DNA from: Psychromicrobium xiongbiense
GTDB taxonomy: Bacteria > Actinomycetota > Actinomycetes > Actinomycetales > Micrococcaceae
Direction of reading: 5' to 3'
Length of the DNA stretch: 64,000 bases
Assembly (NCBI RefSeq): GCF_030271165.1
Contig: NZ_JASSZH010000009.1
Coordinates: forward strand, 1 to 64,000
In this document: positions 52,391-61,365 of the stretch, in pieces
How the letters are laid out: each line of letters begins with the position of its first letter
Numbering within the stretch: the stretch's first letter is position 1
Translations under genes and position numbers: made by a program
The notes under the pieces: generated by a model
Told to the model about the DNA's origin: nothing
The model's input: only the letters and a program-made list of their open reading frames with translations
Database searches by the model: none

Positions 52391-53725
52391 TCATCGCCCC
52401 GCCAGCGCCTGTTCGGCCCGGGCGACGGTCTCGTGCGCCAACTGCTCGCTAAGCCCGGTGTGGCGGGCAGGATCCAGGAGTTCTTCCAGCTGGTCCTCGG
52501 TGAGAACCTTCGCGATCCGAGGCTCCTCCCGCAGCACCTCAAGGAAGTCGGTGCCGGAGACTGCCGCCTGCGTGGCGGCATGATGGACGACGTCGTGGGC
52601 CTCCTGCCGCCCGATGAACCCCGCGAGGCTCATCATCACGGCTTCGGCCGAGATCAAGCCGTGAGTCAGCGTGAGGTTGGCCTTCATGCGCTCGGGAAAC
52701 ACCTGCAGGCCTTCCAGAAGCTGCGCCAGGAGCCCCAGGGTCTCCGCGCCGTGCACAGCCGCTGTCATCACCGCGTGGTCCATGAGCGCGGAGCGGGCTC
52801 CGTCCACTTCATGGGACTGGATCATCGCCTCCAGAGCCATCGGAACCGCAGACTGCACGATGGCGGCGTTAGTGACCACCCCGGCGCTCAGCTTGGGGTT
52901 CCGCTTCTGCGGCATAGTAGAGCTTCCGACGTCACCGTCAGGGATCTCCTCACAAAGTTCCCCGAACTCCACAGCCATCAGACGGGAAACCTCACCAGCG
53001 ATCTGGCTGCAGGAGGCTGCCATCAGTGCCAGCACCGTCGCGAACTCGGCAAAATGGTCTGCGATCCCGCGGCCCGGGATCGCCATGGGCCGAAGCCCGA
53101 GCTCCTCCGCCACGAGCTCCTGGACCCGGGGCCCGGGTTCGCCGAAGGTGGCGAAGGTCCCTGCCGCACCGCCCGTCATAGAGACGGCCAGCCGAGGACG
53201 CAGCTCACCGAGGCGTTCCCGGTGCCGCAGCATGGTGTCCAGCCAGGCGGCGGTCTTGTAGCCGAAGGTGATCGGTACGGCCTGCTGCCAGTGTGTACGG
53301 CCCGCCATGAGGGTGTTGGCGTGCTCGCTCGTCAGCACCGCAAGCGCTTTGATGACGCGTTCCAGCTGAAGCTCCACGATACCCAGGGCCTGGACCATCC
53401 CCACCGTGTCGCCGCTCTGCTGGATGTTCTGGGTGGTGGCCCCCCAATGCACCCAGCCTCCAGCCTCGGGCCCGGTGACCCGTGACAGCTCGCGGATGAT
53501 CGGGACCATCACATGGCCCGTCACACGTTCCTGGGCATCCAGCTCGGCCTCATCCAGCAGCTCCAAGCGGGCGCTGGCAGCGATGGTCCTGGCTGCTTCC
53601 GCCGGGATGATGCCCAGCTGGGCTTCCGCCGTGGCCAAGGCAGCTTCCACGTCCAGCCACCGTTGCCGTTTGCTGGCTTTGGTGAACAGGTCCTGGACTT
53701 GCTCGGTGGGCGTTTTGCGTGGCAT
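52391..53725 (-). CDS. Fumarase/aspartase superfamily lyase (PcaB-like)
   Basis: About 444 residues from ATG at 53725. The superfamily signature GSSTMPQKRNP is complete (near residue 268), together with WVHWGATTQNIQQSGD and AGRTHWQQAVP. It is closest in pattern to 3-carboxy-cis,cis-muconate cycloisomerases and adenylosuccinate-lyase-like enzymes, but the superfamily also includes C-N lyases that release fumarate. No protocatechuate genes are nearby, so the PcaB function is doubtful. It lies between the ABC permease and LacI genes, so its substrate is probably what the transporter brings in. No real substrate can be named. Confidence 0.85.
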   Translation of the reverse strand: MPRKTPTEQVQDLFTKASKRQRWLDVEAALATAEAQLGIIPAEAARTIAASARLELLDEAELDAQERVTGHVMVPIIRELSRVTGPEAGGWVHWGATTQNIQQSGDTVGMVQALGIVELQLERVIKALAVLTSEHANTLMAGRTHWQQAVPITFGYKTAAWLDTMLRHRERLGELRPRLAVSMTGGAAGTFATFGEPGPRVQELVAEELGLRPMAIPGRGIADHFAEFATVLALMAASCSQIAGEVSRLMAVEFGELCEEIPDGDVGSSTMPQKRNPKLSAGVVTNAAIVQSAVPMALEAMIQSHEVDGARSALMDHAVMTAAVHGAETLGLLAQLLEGLQVFPERMKANLTLTHGLISAEAVMMSLAGFIGRQEAHDVVHHAATQAAVSGTDFLEVLREEPRIAKVLTEDQLEELLDPARHTGLSEQLAHETVARAEQALAGR

Positions 53726-53750
53726 GTCGGTGTACCTTTCCTCAGATTCC

Positions 53751-55526
53751 TCAGACAATGGGACCCGCCATAGTGTTGGTCGCCGCATCCTGGCCGGATT
53801 TTTCCTTCTTATCGCGTTCCAGGGCCTTGGAGATGATCAGCACGATCAGGATCAGGACGATCTGCAGGGTGCCGTAGGCGGCAGCCGCCCCGAACTCTGC
53901 GGAGTAGATGCGGTTGTAGATCGCCACGGACATGGGCACGAATCCGGCCGGGTAGATCACCACGGACGCCACGTACTCCCCGACGCCATCTACGAAAGCC
54001 AGAAGGGCACCAGCCAGGATGCCCTTGGACACCAGTGGCAGGGTGATGGTTCGCAGGACCCTGGCAGGCGAGGCGCCGAGGTTGCGGGCCGCCTCCTCGA
54101 CGGAAGGGTCCAGCTGGTCCAGGCTGGCACTCGTCGAGCGGAACACCAGGGGCACGTACCGGACGAAGTACGCTACCGGCAGGATCCAGAGGGTGCCCAC
54201 CAGGCGCAGGCCAAGGTTTCCCGGGTTGGGATCGTTGAACGCCGTCACCAGGTTCACACCGATCACGGTGCCCGGCAGGGCCCAGGGCAGCATGATCGCC
54301 AGGTCCAACAGGGTCTTGCCGCCCAGCTTCCAGCGGGAGATGATCCACGCCGCCAGGGAACCGATCACCACGGCCCCGAGAGTAGCCAGAACACTCATCT
54401 GAACGGAGACATTGATGGGCAGCAGGCTCCGTGGGTTCGTGAAGATCCCGGTGTAGTTGGCCAGCGTGTATTGCTCAGGGAGGACCTGTGTGGTCCAGGA
54501 ACTGTCCACGGAGAAGGAGACCAGAACGATCACCAGCACCGGTGCCACCAGGATCACGCTCAGCGCGACGGTGCCGATCAAGGCCAGGTACCGCGCGGCG
54601 CCGGTGCTCACGGCCCGGTCCCGCTGGGTCCCCTTAGACAGCGAACGGTGAATCCGGCGGCCCTGGTACCAGCGCATGGCCACGAGGAAGAGAATCGAGA
54701 CTATGGAGAGGATCGTCGATTGGGCAGCGGCCAGCTCATGGGCACCGGCAGTACGGGTGGAGACGATCTGCATGGTCAGCGTCTGGACGTTGTAGAGCTG
54801 GGGAGCCGTAAAGGAGGCCATGGAGATCATGAACGTCAGCAGGGCGCCGGACACTAGGGCCGGTGTCAGCATGGGCAGAATGACCGTGGCCCAGGTCCTC
54901 AGCTTGCCCGCGCCGAGATTGGCGGCAGCGGATTCCAGGGAGGAATCCAGCCCGGCCAGGCCAGCTGTCACGGAGAGGTAGAAGAACGGATACATGGTGA
55001 AGGTGTGCACCACGAGGACGCCAGCGATCCCGGAGATCGCCGTGGACGCCGGATCGATGCCCAGAAGCGCGTGGAGTGCCCTGGGCACGATGCCGGTTTC
55101 GCTATAGAGGAGCACGAAAGAGACCGTACCGATCAGCGGCGGCAGCGCCATCGGCAGAATAGCGAAGACCTCCAGTACCTTTCGCCCGGGGAAGTCGAAC
55201 CGGGTTAGCAGGACAGCCAAGAGCGTGCCGACCACGCCGCAGAGCACCACGGAAGCCAGCGAGGTCCCCACCGACAGGCCCAGTGCCGAAAGGGAAGCCC
55301 CGTTGAAGAAGCCGGTGTAGTTGGCGGCGAAGCCCGCGCCCTTCGTGGAGGAGACTGCGGTTTGCACCATGGGGATCACCACGAAGAACAGCAGGATCAG
55401 GAAAACCGGAATGGCTAGCACGTAGACGAACTTGTCGTGCCCGATCCGCTCGGCCAGGCCGCCGCGGGCCAGCCGGGCTGTCCCCTTGACACTCAGCCGC
55501 CCACGGGTTGCCGGCTGAGCGCTCAT
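53751..55526 (-). CDS. Fused ABC permease, iron/thiamine/phosphonate type
   Basis: About 591 residues, two permease halves of roughly six transmembrane helices each. Each has an EAA loop: LESAAANLGAGKLRTWAT and EEAARNLGASPARVLRT, where the ATPase docks. Fused permeases of this length occur in Fe(III), thiamine and 2-aminoethylphosphonate importers. The start ATG at 55526 overlaps the ATPase stop by 4 bases. The substrate cannot be read from the permease. Confidence 0.9.
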   Translation of the reverse strand: MSAQPATRGRLSVKGTARLARGGLAERIGHDKFVYVLAIPVFLILLFFVVIPMVQTAVSSTKGAGFAANYTGFFNGASLSALGLSVGTSLASVVLCGVVGTLLAVLLTRFDFPGRKVLEVFAILPMALPPLIGTVSFVLLYSETGIVPRALHALLGIDPASTAISGIAGVLVVHTFTMYPFFYLSVTAGLAGLDSSLESAAANLGAGKLRTWATVILPMLTPALVSGALLTFMISMASFTAPQLYNVQTLTMQIVSTRTAGAHELAAAQSTILSIVSILFLVAMRWYQGRRIHRSLSKGTQRDRAVSTGAARYLALIGTVALSVILVAPVLVIVLVSFSVDSSWTTQVLPEQYTLANYTGIFTNPRSLLPINVSVQMSVLATLGAVVIGSLAAWIISRWKLGGKTLLDLAIMLPWALPGTVIGVNLVTAFNDPNPGNLGLRLVGTLWILPVAYFVRYVPLVFRSTSASLDQLDPSVEEAARNLGASPARVLRTITLPLVSKGILAGALLAFVDGVGEYVASVVIYPAGFVPMSVAIYNRIYSAEFGAAAAYGTLQIVLILIVLIISKALERDKKEKSGQDAATNTMAGPIV

Positions 55527-56587
55527 GGCTGCACCATCCAGGCCTTGTTCCGGCCGCAGATCAGGTGCACCTGATCGCCTTCGCGTGGCGCGTCCAGGCT
55601 GTCCGGGACGGTCACGGTGAGGGTATCTGAGCCACACTCCACTTCGTAGTTGAGAGAGGCACCAGTGAATTCGAGCGACTTCACTATGCCGTTCAGTATT
55701 CCGTCTTGGGCAGTGCCGAAACCGAGCTGCTCCGGACGGATCGACACCTGGACGTCAGAGCCGACCAGCGCGTCGACGTGGGGTGCAGGCGCGACGTCAA
55801 GCTCACCGCCGCCGACCAGCCTCAGCCGCACGCCGCCGTCATCGTTCGCGGAGAGCACCGTGGCGGAGAGGACGTTGCTGTTGCCGATGAAGCGGGCCAC
55901 AAACGCGGTGGCGGGCCGATGGTAGATTTCGCGGGGCGCGGCAATCTGGTGCACCTTTCCGGCCTCCAGCACAGCAATCCGGTCGCTCATGGCCATGGCC
56001 TCGGCCTGGTCATGTGTGACGTAGATGCCGGTGATTCCCGCGTCACGCTGAACCTGGCGGATCTGCAGACGGGTCTCCTCGCGGAGCTTGGCGTCCAGGT
56101 TGGACAACGGCTCGTCCAGGAGAAGGACGGACGGCTCGATGACGACGGCGCGAGCCAGCGCTACACGCTGCTGCTGGCCGCCGGAGAGCTGGTCGATCCG
56201 GCGCGAACCGTAACCTGCCAGACCCACCTGGGCGAGTGCTTTTTCGATCCGCCTAGCCCGCTCGGCCTTAGGCACCTTCCTGATGCCCAGGCCGTAGGCC
56301 ACGTTCTGGGCAACGGTCATATGCGGGAAGAGGGCGTAGTTCTGGAACACCATGCCGGTGTCCCGCTTGTGCGGAGGTGTGTCTGTGACCTCCTTCTCGC
56401 CAAAGCGGATGACGCCGCTGCTGGGCTGGAGAAATCCGGCGATCATGCGGAGCATGGTGGACTTGCCGCAGCCAGAAGGCCCCAGGAGGGTGAAGAATTC
56501 GCCGGCGCCGATGGTGAGATCCATAGCCACCGTGGGCGGATTGTCACCGTAGCTCTTGGTGACGTTGTCGAGCTGAACCGTGATCAT
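55523..56587 (-). CDS. ABC transporter ATPase (PotA/FbpC type)
   Basis: A 354-residue nucleotide-binding subunit. Walker [10 protein letters not shown] (residues about 36-44), signature [14 protein letters not shown], Walker B VLLLDEP and the H-loop THDQAEAMA are all intact. A C-terminal TOBE domain with substrate-side regulation follows. It energises uptake through the fused permease, overlapping it by 4 bases. The family is shared by iron, spermidine, thiamine and phosphonate systems. Confidence 0.93.
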   Translation of the reverse strand: MITVQLDNVTKSYGDNPPTVAMDLTIGAGEFFTLLGPSGCGKSTMLRMIAGFLQPSSGVIRFGEKEVTDTPPHKRDTGMVFQNYALFPHMTVAQNVAYGLGIRKVPKAERARRIEKALAQVGLAGYGSRRIDQLSGGQQQRVALARAVVIEPSVLLLDEPLSNLDAKLREETRLQIRQVQRDAGITGIYVTHDQAEAMAMSDRIAVLEAGKVHQIAAPREIYHRPATAFVARFIGNSNVLSATVLSANDDGGVRLRLVGGGELDVAPAPHVDALVGSDVQVSIRPEQLGFGTAQDGILNGIVKSLEFTGASLNYEVECGSDTLTVTVPDSLDAPREGDQVHLICGRNKAWMVQP

Positions 56588-56614
56588 ATGCGTGCCTCTC
56601 TCATCCAGTCCGGG

Positions 56615-57652
56615 TCAGCCGTGGTTCTTGATGTTCTGGACCCAATAGTTGATCCACTCAGCTTCCTTGGAGGACTCCATCGCCCAGTCCACGTTCATCT
56701 CCTTTAGCCCGACCTTGGCCAGCCAATCGGGCTGCTTAGCGAGCTCCACCGTGGGGATCTGGAAGTTGTTTTCAGCCAGATACTGTTGGGTCGAATCGCT
56801 GAGCAGGAAGGCCGCAAAGGTATCCGCAGCGTCCTTGTTGGGGCAGTTTTTGACCTTGCCAACACCGTCCAGGAGGACGGGAGCTCCCGAGGTCGGCACC
56901 ACGGGAGTGAAAGGGACTCCAGCCTTCTGCTGATTCATGATGTCCTGCAGGTTCCACACGGTGAGCGGGGCCTCCTGTCGCTGAATGCGTAGGTAGAGGT
57001 CGGTGGGGTTGGCGGTGTAGTCCTTGGTGTTCGCATCCAGCTTCTTCAGCCAGGCGTAGCCGTTGGACGGGTCCGCGGCGCTGCCGTATTTGAGGATCAT
57101 GGCACCAAAGATGCTGCGCATGGTGCCGGAAGCGGCCACGTCGCGGATCAGGATCTTCTTCTTGTAGTCAGCCTTGACCAGGTCGTCCCAGTCCTTGGGT
57201 GCAGTATCCGGTGTCAGCATCTTATTGTTGTAGGCAATGACCTCCGCAAGGCGCTGCTCAGCCAGCCAGAGATTGTCCTTGCCACGGTACTTCTCCGGAA
57301 CACGGCTCACCACGTCCTGCTTGAAAGGCTCCAGCAGCCCAGCCCCCACGCCTTGATCGAACTGCTGGGAGGTTCCACCCCACCAGACATCGGCCTGCGG
57401 CTTACCTGCTTCAGCGCGGACACGATCCGCGACTTCCTGCGCGCCAAGCGTCAGCAGATTCAGCGTGATTTCCGGGTGCTCGGATTCAAACTTCTTGACA
57501 ATGCCATCAGTGATGGTCTTGGGACGCGAGGTGTAGACGGTCACGGTCTTGGAACCGGAACCGCCACCCGAGCTGGAGTCGAGCCCGCAGGCTGAGGTGC
57601 CGAAAACGACTGCTGAGGCAAGGGTGGCAGAGAGGAAAGTGCGACGTCGCAT
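56615..57652 (-). CDS. Extracellular solute-binding lipoprotein
   Basis: About 345 residues. The ATG at 57652 has AAGGAG close before it and gives RRRTFLSATLASAVVFGTSAC with lipidation Cys21. After a Gly/Ser linker comes VTVYTSRPKTITDGIVKKFE, typical of the Fe(III)/thiamine/phosphonate class of binding proteins. It would capture the ligand outside the membrane and deliver it to the permease. First gene of the uptake operon; the paired operators lie 62-135 bases upstream. The ligand is unknown. Confidence 0.92.
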   Translation of the reverse strand: MRRRTFLSATLASAVVFGTSACGLDSSSGGGSGSKTVTVYTSRPKTITDGIVKKFESEHPEITLNLLTLGAQEVADRVRAEAGKPQADVWWGGTSQQFDQGVGAGLLEPFKQDVVSRVPEKYRGKDNLWLAEQRLAEVIAYNNKMLTPDTAPKDWDDLVKADYKKKILIRDVAASGTMRSIFGAMILKYGSAADPSNGYAWLKKLDANTKDYTANPTDLYLRIQRQEAPLTVWNLQDIMNQQKAGVPFTPVVPTSGAPVLLDGVGKVKNCPNKDAADTFAAFLLSDSTQQYLAENNFQIPTVELAKQPDWLAKVGLKEMNVDWAMESSKEAEWINYWVQNIKNHG

Positions 57653-57713
57653 TGAGTTCTCCTTGAGTGTGGCCGGCGAGCAACGATGTTGCCGACCATG
57701 ACGGGTTGCAACG

Positions 57714-57733
57714 TTGATGGATCGATTCACCAA
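57714..57733. promoter_or_regulatory. LacI-type operator 1
   Basis: TTGATGGATCGATTCACCAA. It shares the core GRATCGATTC and TTG/CAA edges with operator 2, 54 bases away centre to centre (about five helical turns). It lies between a possible -35 (CTGACA, 57748-57753, minus) and the binding-protein gene, covering the expected -10 region. Confidence 0.7.
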
Positions 57734-57767
57734 CATCGTTTAAAAAATGTCAGTTCTTGGTTTCATT

Positions 57768-57787
57768 TTGCCGAATCGATTCACCAA
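57768..57787. promoter_or_regulatory. LacI-type operator 2
   Basis: TTGCCGAATCGATTCACCAA: GAATCGATTC is a perfect 10-bp palindrome with TTG and CAA edges also symmetric. It is upstream of the promoter, so a repressor loop with operator 1 is plausible. Confidence 0.7.
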
Positions 57788-58014
57788 CTGACTCTAATAA
57801 TGAGACCACGTGACTGTCGTCACGTCAAGTGTTGTCGCATAGTTCCCCGCCGAAGCTCACTCGCAGGACCGCCATCATCCGGGTCTCACGATCCTCTGAC
57901 AGCCGCAGACCCGTCCTGCTCGGCGCGCTCGCGAAGCACCCGCGTAAGATCCAGAAGCCACCTCCACATGTCCGGATCATGCAAGGGGAGCATCTTGTGG
58001 TGCGCCGGGAGCAC

Positions 58015-58806
58015 TCAAGCCCGGCCCTCCTCCACCCTCAGCACCACAGCTCGCTTCTCGAGGAGATCAATCAATTCAGTGGTGACGAAGTCCCGGGCAC
58101 GTTCGGTATTGTTCGAGTGACTGGTCAGCGTCGCGAGAGTGAAGGCGGTCCCGGAGCTGGACTCGCGAACCTGCGACTCGGGCAGCCCAGACGGGGCCGA
58201 CGATGACGGTTGAACCTCCTTCGAGGGATTCCCACCTGCACGGATCCTGAAGGTAGGAGCCCGGTCCGGGAGAGAAATCAGCGCATACCCATAGTCCGAC
58301 CCGACAGTCACGCCCTTCGTGTAGCGGCCAGCCCAGGCGCTGCATCCCACCTCCAGCCCGTCCTCGGGCCAGCGGAGGACGGTCTTCAGGACGCGGTCCG
58401 AGGCGTTAGGTCCCTCAACCGCCGTGATATTTTCCTGGTCCTTGTCGATCAACAGGTAGCTCAGACCGTTCGCCTCGGCGAAGCGCGCCACCCGGTAACG
58501 CTGCGCGGACGCCGTGACGCACGACTCTCACACAGAGCGGCAAGGCACCGATCAGGATCAGCCCGCCGACAAGCGGCCCCCCCACACGGACGGGTTGGCG
58601 AGCGTTCCCACGCCGAACGCCGCCCCGAACAACAGGCCACAGGTAAGAATCATCAGCACCAAGCAGCCAATGTTGAGCCCCGGCATCGGCCGCCCAAGAC
58701 CGAACTCGCAGGCGAGCTGCCGATCGTGCTCGCGCGCGAGCCTTGGATCGACGGGCTCGGTCAGTGGGCGGTAGTCGATCTCACGGCTGGGGGCGGCATC
58801 GGGCAT
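58015..58806 (-). pseudogene. Frameshifted membrane-protein gene
   Basis: The start (MPDAAPSREIDYRPLTEP) leads to one transmembrane helix (LNIGCLVLMILTCGLLFGAA) and VWG, where the frame fails at a run of seven G (58577-58583). In another frame GPLVGGLILIGALPLCV makes a second helix; a further shift near 58520 restores RYRVARFAEANGLSYLLID and a soluble domain ending VVLRVEEGRA. After the TGA the same frame stays open for 42 residues to 57886, so the original may have been longer. At least two frameshifts and possibly a nonsense mutation. No family assigned; probably a two-helix membrane protein with a cytosolic domain. Confidence 0.75.
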
Positions 58807-58852
58807 TTCTCAAGCATAGGATGACGGACCAGCCGGACCCGGCCTGCGTCCC

Positions 58853-59668
58853 TTAGCGCGTCGCGTAGAACGCCACCGCGGACGCGGCTGCGACATTGAG
58901 CGAGTCGACTCCCCCGCTCATCGGAATCAGCACGTGATGATCGACGGCGGCCAGCGTCTCCGCGCTCAACCCGGCACCCTCGGTACCCAGGATCAGCGCC
59001 AGCCGCTCCGGCTTCTGCGCAGCGAACTCCTCCAGGGACACAGCCTGCGGACTCAGCGCCATCGCCGTCGTGACAAAGCCCTGCTCACGCAAGGTCGCCA
59101 CGCCCTCAGGCCAGGCATCGATCCTCGCCCACGGCACCTGAAAAACCGTCCCCATCGACACCCGGATACTCCGCCGGTACAAGGGGTCTGCACATCTCGG
59201 GGTGACCAGCACGGCATCGACGTCCAGTGCCGCCGCGCTGCGGAAAATCGCCCCGAGATTAGTGTGGTCCACTATGTCCTCCAGAACCGCCACACGCCGG
59301 GCGTTCTGCAGCAGCGATTCCCAGTCCGTCGCCTCGGGGCGCTGCATCGCTGCAATGGCCCCCCGGTGCAGGTGGAAGCCGGTCACGCCCTCCAGCACCT
59401 CATCGGGACCGGTGTACACCGGCACCTCGGGAAAGCGGGCAAACACCTCCGCAAAACCCGCCAGCCACTTCTCCGCCATGAAGAAGGACCGCGGCTGGTG
59501 ACCGGCATCGAGCGCACGGTTCAGCACCAGCGAGCTTTCCGCCAGGTAGAGACCGCGCTCCACGTCCAGGCTGCGCCGCAATTGGGTATCGGTCAGCCGG
59601 GTGTAGTCCAGCAGTCGCTGATCGGCCCGGGCTTCCTCAACACTGCCGAGGCGGATGATCTGGGTCAT
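58853..59668 (-). CDS. TrmH/SpoU family RNA methyltransferase
   Basis: A 271-residue SPOUT methyltransferase with trefoil knot. An N-terminal substrate-binding domain is followed by LEDIVDHTNLGAIFRSAAALDVD (motif 1), LALILGTEGAGLS (motif 2) and VLIPMSGGVDSLNVAAASAVAFY (motif 3, with Asp where Glu is common). It 2'-O-methylates a ribose in rRNA or tRNA; which position is unknown. Cotranscribed with the TSUP permease gene 28 bases upstream, likely. Confidence 0.9.
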   Translation of the reverse strand: MTQIIRLGSVEEARADQRLLDYTRLTDTQLRRSLDVERGLYLAESSLVLNRALDAGHQPRSFFMAEKWLAGFAEVFARFPEVPVYTGPDEVLEGVTGFHLHRGAIAAMQRPEATDWESLLQNARRVAVLEDIVDHTNLGAIFRSAAALDVDAVLVTPRCADPLYRRSIRVSMGTVFQVPWARIDAWPEGVATLREQGFVTTAMALSPQAVSLEEFAAQKPERLALILGTEGAGLSAETLAAVDHHVLIPMSGGVDSLNVAAASAVAFYATR

Positions 59669-59696
59669 GGGTGATTTTCCTCAGGAGGCCGGGGGG

Positions 59697-60485
59697 TCAG
59701 GAGGCCACGAGCTTGGCGACCATGAAATACAGCGCCATCAGGCCCAGAACAACGATGACGGTGCGCAGCACGGCGGGGTGTAGGCGGCGGCCAACTTTGG
59801 AGCCGAACCAGCCGCCCACCAGCGATGACACCGCAATCACCAGTACGACGGACCAGTTGATCCGGTCAAAGGCAAACAGCAGATAGGACAGTGCCGCCAC
59901 CAGATTGACACCCAGCACCAGCACGTTCTTCATGGCATTGGCCACCTGCATGCTGCCGCCAAGCAGCACACCGAAGACACCGACCAGCAGAATCCCCTGA
60001 GCCGCCACAAAATAGCCGCCATAGATGCCGATCAGGAACACCAGAACGGTCAGTACCACCGTGTGCCGGGTGCTGCTGCCATCGCTGCCGGCAGCAGCCC
60101 GCCGGGCGGCGATCCAACGCTGCAGCCTGGGCTGGAAGATCACCAGCAGCAGCGCCAGCACAATCAGAATCGGCGCCACGACACCGAAGACGCTGGCCGG
60201 AAGGTGCAGCAATAGCCAGGCGCCTACGATGCCGCCCAGGATCGAGGCGGGCAGCAACCGCAGGACTTGGCGGCCCTGGCCCTTGAGCTCGGCCCGGTAA
60301 CCCCAGGCACCGGAGGCGTTCCCCGCAATCAGACCGGTGGCGTTGGAAATCGAGGAGGTGATCGGAGCGTATCCCAGGGCAACCAGCACGGGAAAAGTGA
60401 TCAGCGTCCCGGAGCCGACCACCGAGTTGATCGTCCCGGCCCAGAGACCGGCGAGGCCGATCACGATGACGTGTAAAAAATCCAT
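59697..60485 (-). CDS. TSUP (TauE/SafE) family permease
   Basis: A 262-residue membrane protein with about eight hydrophobic segments and the TSUP start (GLWAGTINSVVGSGTLITFPVLVALG). The family exports sulfite, sulfoacetate or similar small organic anions, or imports them. Substrate not predictable. A 28-base gap separates it from the ABC ATPase and the methyltransferase genes on either side. Confidence 0.9.
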   Translation of the reverse strand: MDFLHVIVIGLAGLWAGTINSVVGSGTLITFPVLVALGYAPITSSISNATGLIAGNASGAWGYRAELKGQGRQVLRLLPASILGGIVGAWLLLHLPASVFGVVAPILIVLALLLVIFQPRLQRWIAARRAAAGSDGSSTRHTVVLTVLVFLIGIYGGYFVAAQGILLVGVFGVLLGGSMQVANAMKNVLVLGVNLVAALSYLLFAFDRINWSVVLVIAVSSLVGGWFGSKVGRRLHPAVLRTVIVVLGLMALYFMVAKLVAS

Positions 60486-60513
60486 ATCCTGCGTGCGGCG
60501 CGAGCCTCAGCGA

Positions 60514-61299
60514 TCAGGCGCGCGCCATGGCGCTGAACCGCTCATTGGTCCGGGTGACCGTCAGCGGCAGGCCAAAGGTATCGGAGAGATGCTCTTCGGT
60601 CAGCACCTCGTCGAGCGGGCCCTGGGCCACCACGCCACCGTCGCGCAACAGCAGCGCATGGGTGAAGCCCGGCGGCACTTCCTCCAGATGGTGGGTGACC
60701 AGCACGATGGCGGGCGCCGTCTCGTCGCGGGCGAGCGCGCTCAATCGCGACACCAGATCCTCGCGTCCACCCAGATCCAGGCCTGCAGCCGGCTCGTCCA
60801 GCAGCAGCAACTCCGGATCCGTCATCAGCGCACGGGCGATCTGCACTCGTTTGCGTTCGCCATCGCTCAGCGAGGCAAAGGGGCGGTTCAGGAAGGTTGA
60901 CATGCCCCAGTCCGCGAGCAGCCGGAAGGCTCTGCGCTCGTCATCGCGCTCATAGGCTTCCCGCCAGCGGCCGGTCACCCCATAGGCGGCTGTAACCACG
61001 ACGTTGAGCACGTTCTCATCTTCCGGGATGTTCCGGGCCACCGACGCCGAGGCGAGGCCGATGCGCGGGCGCAGCTCGAACACATCCACCGCACCCATCA
61101 CCTCATCCAGGATGCCCACCACTCCGGACGAGGGGTGCATCTGGGCGCCGGCCAGCTGCAGCAGCGTGGTCTTTCCTGCGCCATTGGGGCCAAGAACCAC
61201 CCAGCGTTCGCCTTCTTTGACCTGCCATGACACCTCGTCCAGCAGCGTCGTCGTGCCGCGCTTGACGCGCACGGAGGAAAGCTCAAGAACATCACCCAT
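60514..61299 (-). CDS. Orphan ABC ATPase
   Basis: A 261-residue ABC nucleotide-binding domain: LGPNGAGKTTLLQL Walker A, signature LSDGERKRVQIARAL, Walker B LLLLDEPAAGLD. No permease is encoded nearby. It is similar in layout to YlmA-type or molybdate-like ATPases which lack transmembrane partners. The Q-loop region is atypical (IGLASASVAR). Role unknown; TAAAGT eight bases before the ATG hints at a short or absent leader. Confidence 0.87.
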   Translation of the reverse strand: MGDVLELSSVRVKRGTTTLLDEVSWQVKEGERWVVLGPNGAGKTTLLQLAGAQMHPSSGVVGILDEVMGAVDVFELRPRIGLASASVARNIPEDENVLNVVVTAAYGVTGRWREAYERDDERRAFRLLADWGMSTFLNRPFASLSDGERKRVQIARALMTDPELLLLDEPAAGLDLGGREDLVSRLSALARDETAPAIVLVTHHLEEVPPGFTHALLLRDGGVVAQGPLDEVLTEEHLSDTFGLPLTVTRTNERFSAMARA

Positions 61300-61353
61300 A
61301 ATGTCGTACTTTATGTCACCGGCTTGGCGATGTGCGAACCGGGAACCTGCCGC

Positions 61354-61359
61354 TAGGCT
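61354..61359 (+). promoter_or_regulatory. Leaderless -10 box (TAGGCT) of serB
   Basis: TAGGCT, six bases, then GTG at 61366. Confidence 0.5.
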
Positions 61360-61365
61360 GGCTCT

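Larger units (their letters stand above)
57653..57885. other. Regulatory region upstream of the uptake operon
   Basis: This gap holds the ribosome site, two operators, a possible promoter, and a 7-bp-arm palindrome at 57808-57825 (ACGTGAC, TGTC, GTCACGT) that could be the terminator of the decayed gene upstream or another regulator site. Nothing else is recognised. Confidence 0.45.

Noticed and set aside
58015-58017. Selenocysteine or readthrough at the TGA
   Set aside because: The gene already has two frameshifts and I did not identify a selenocysteine insertion structure; decay is simpler.
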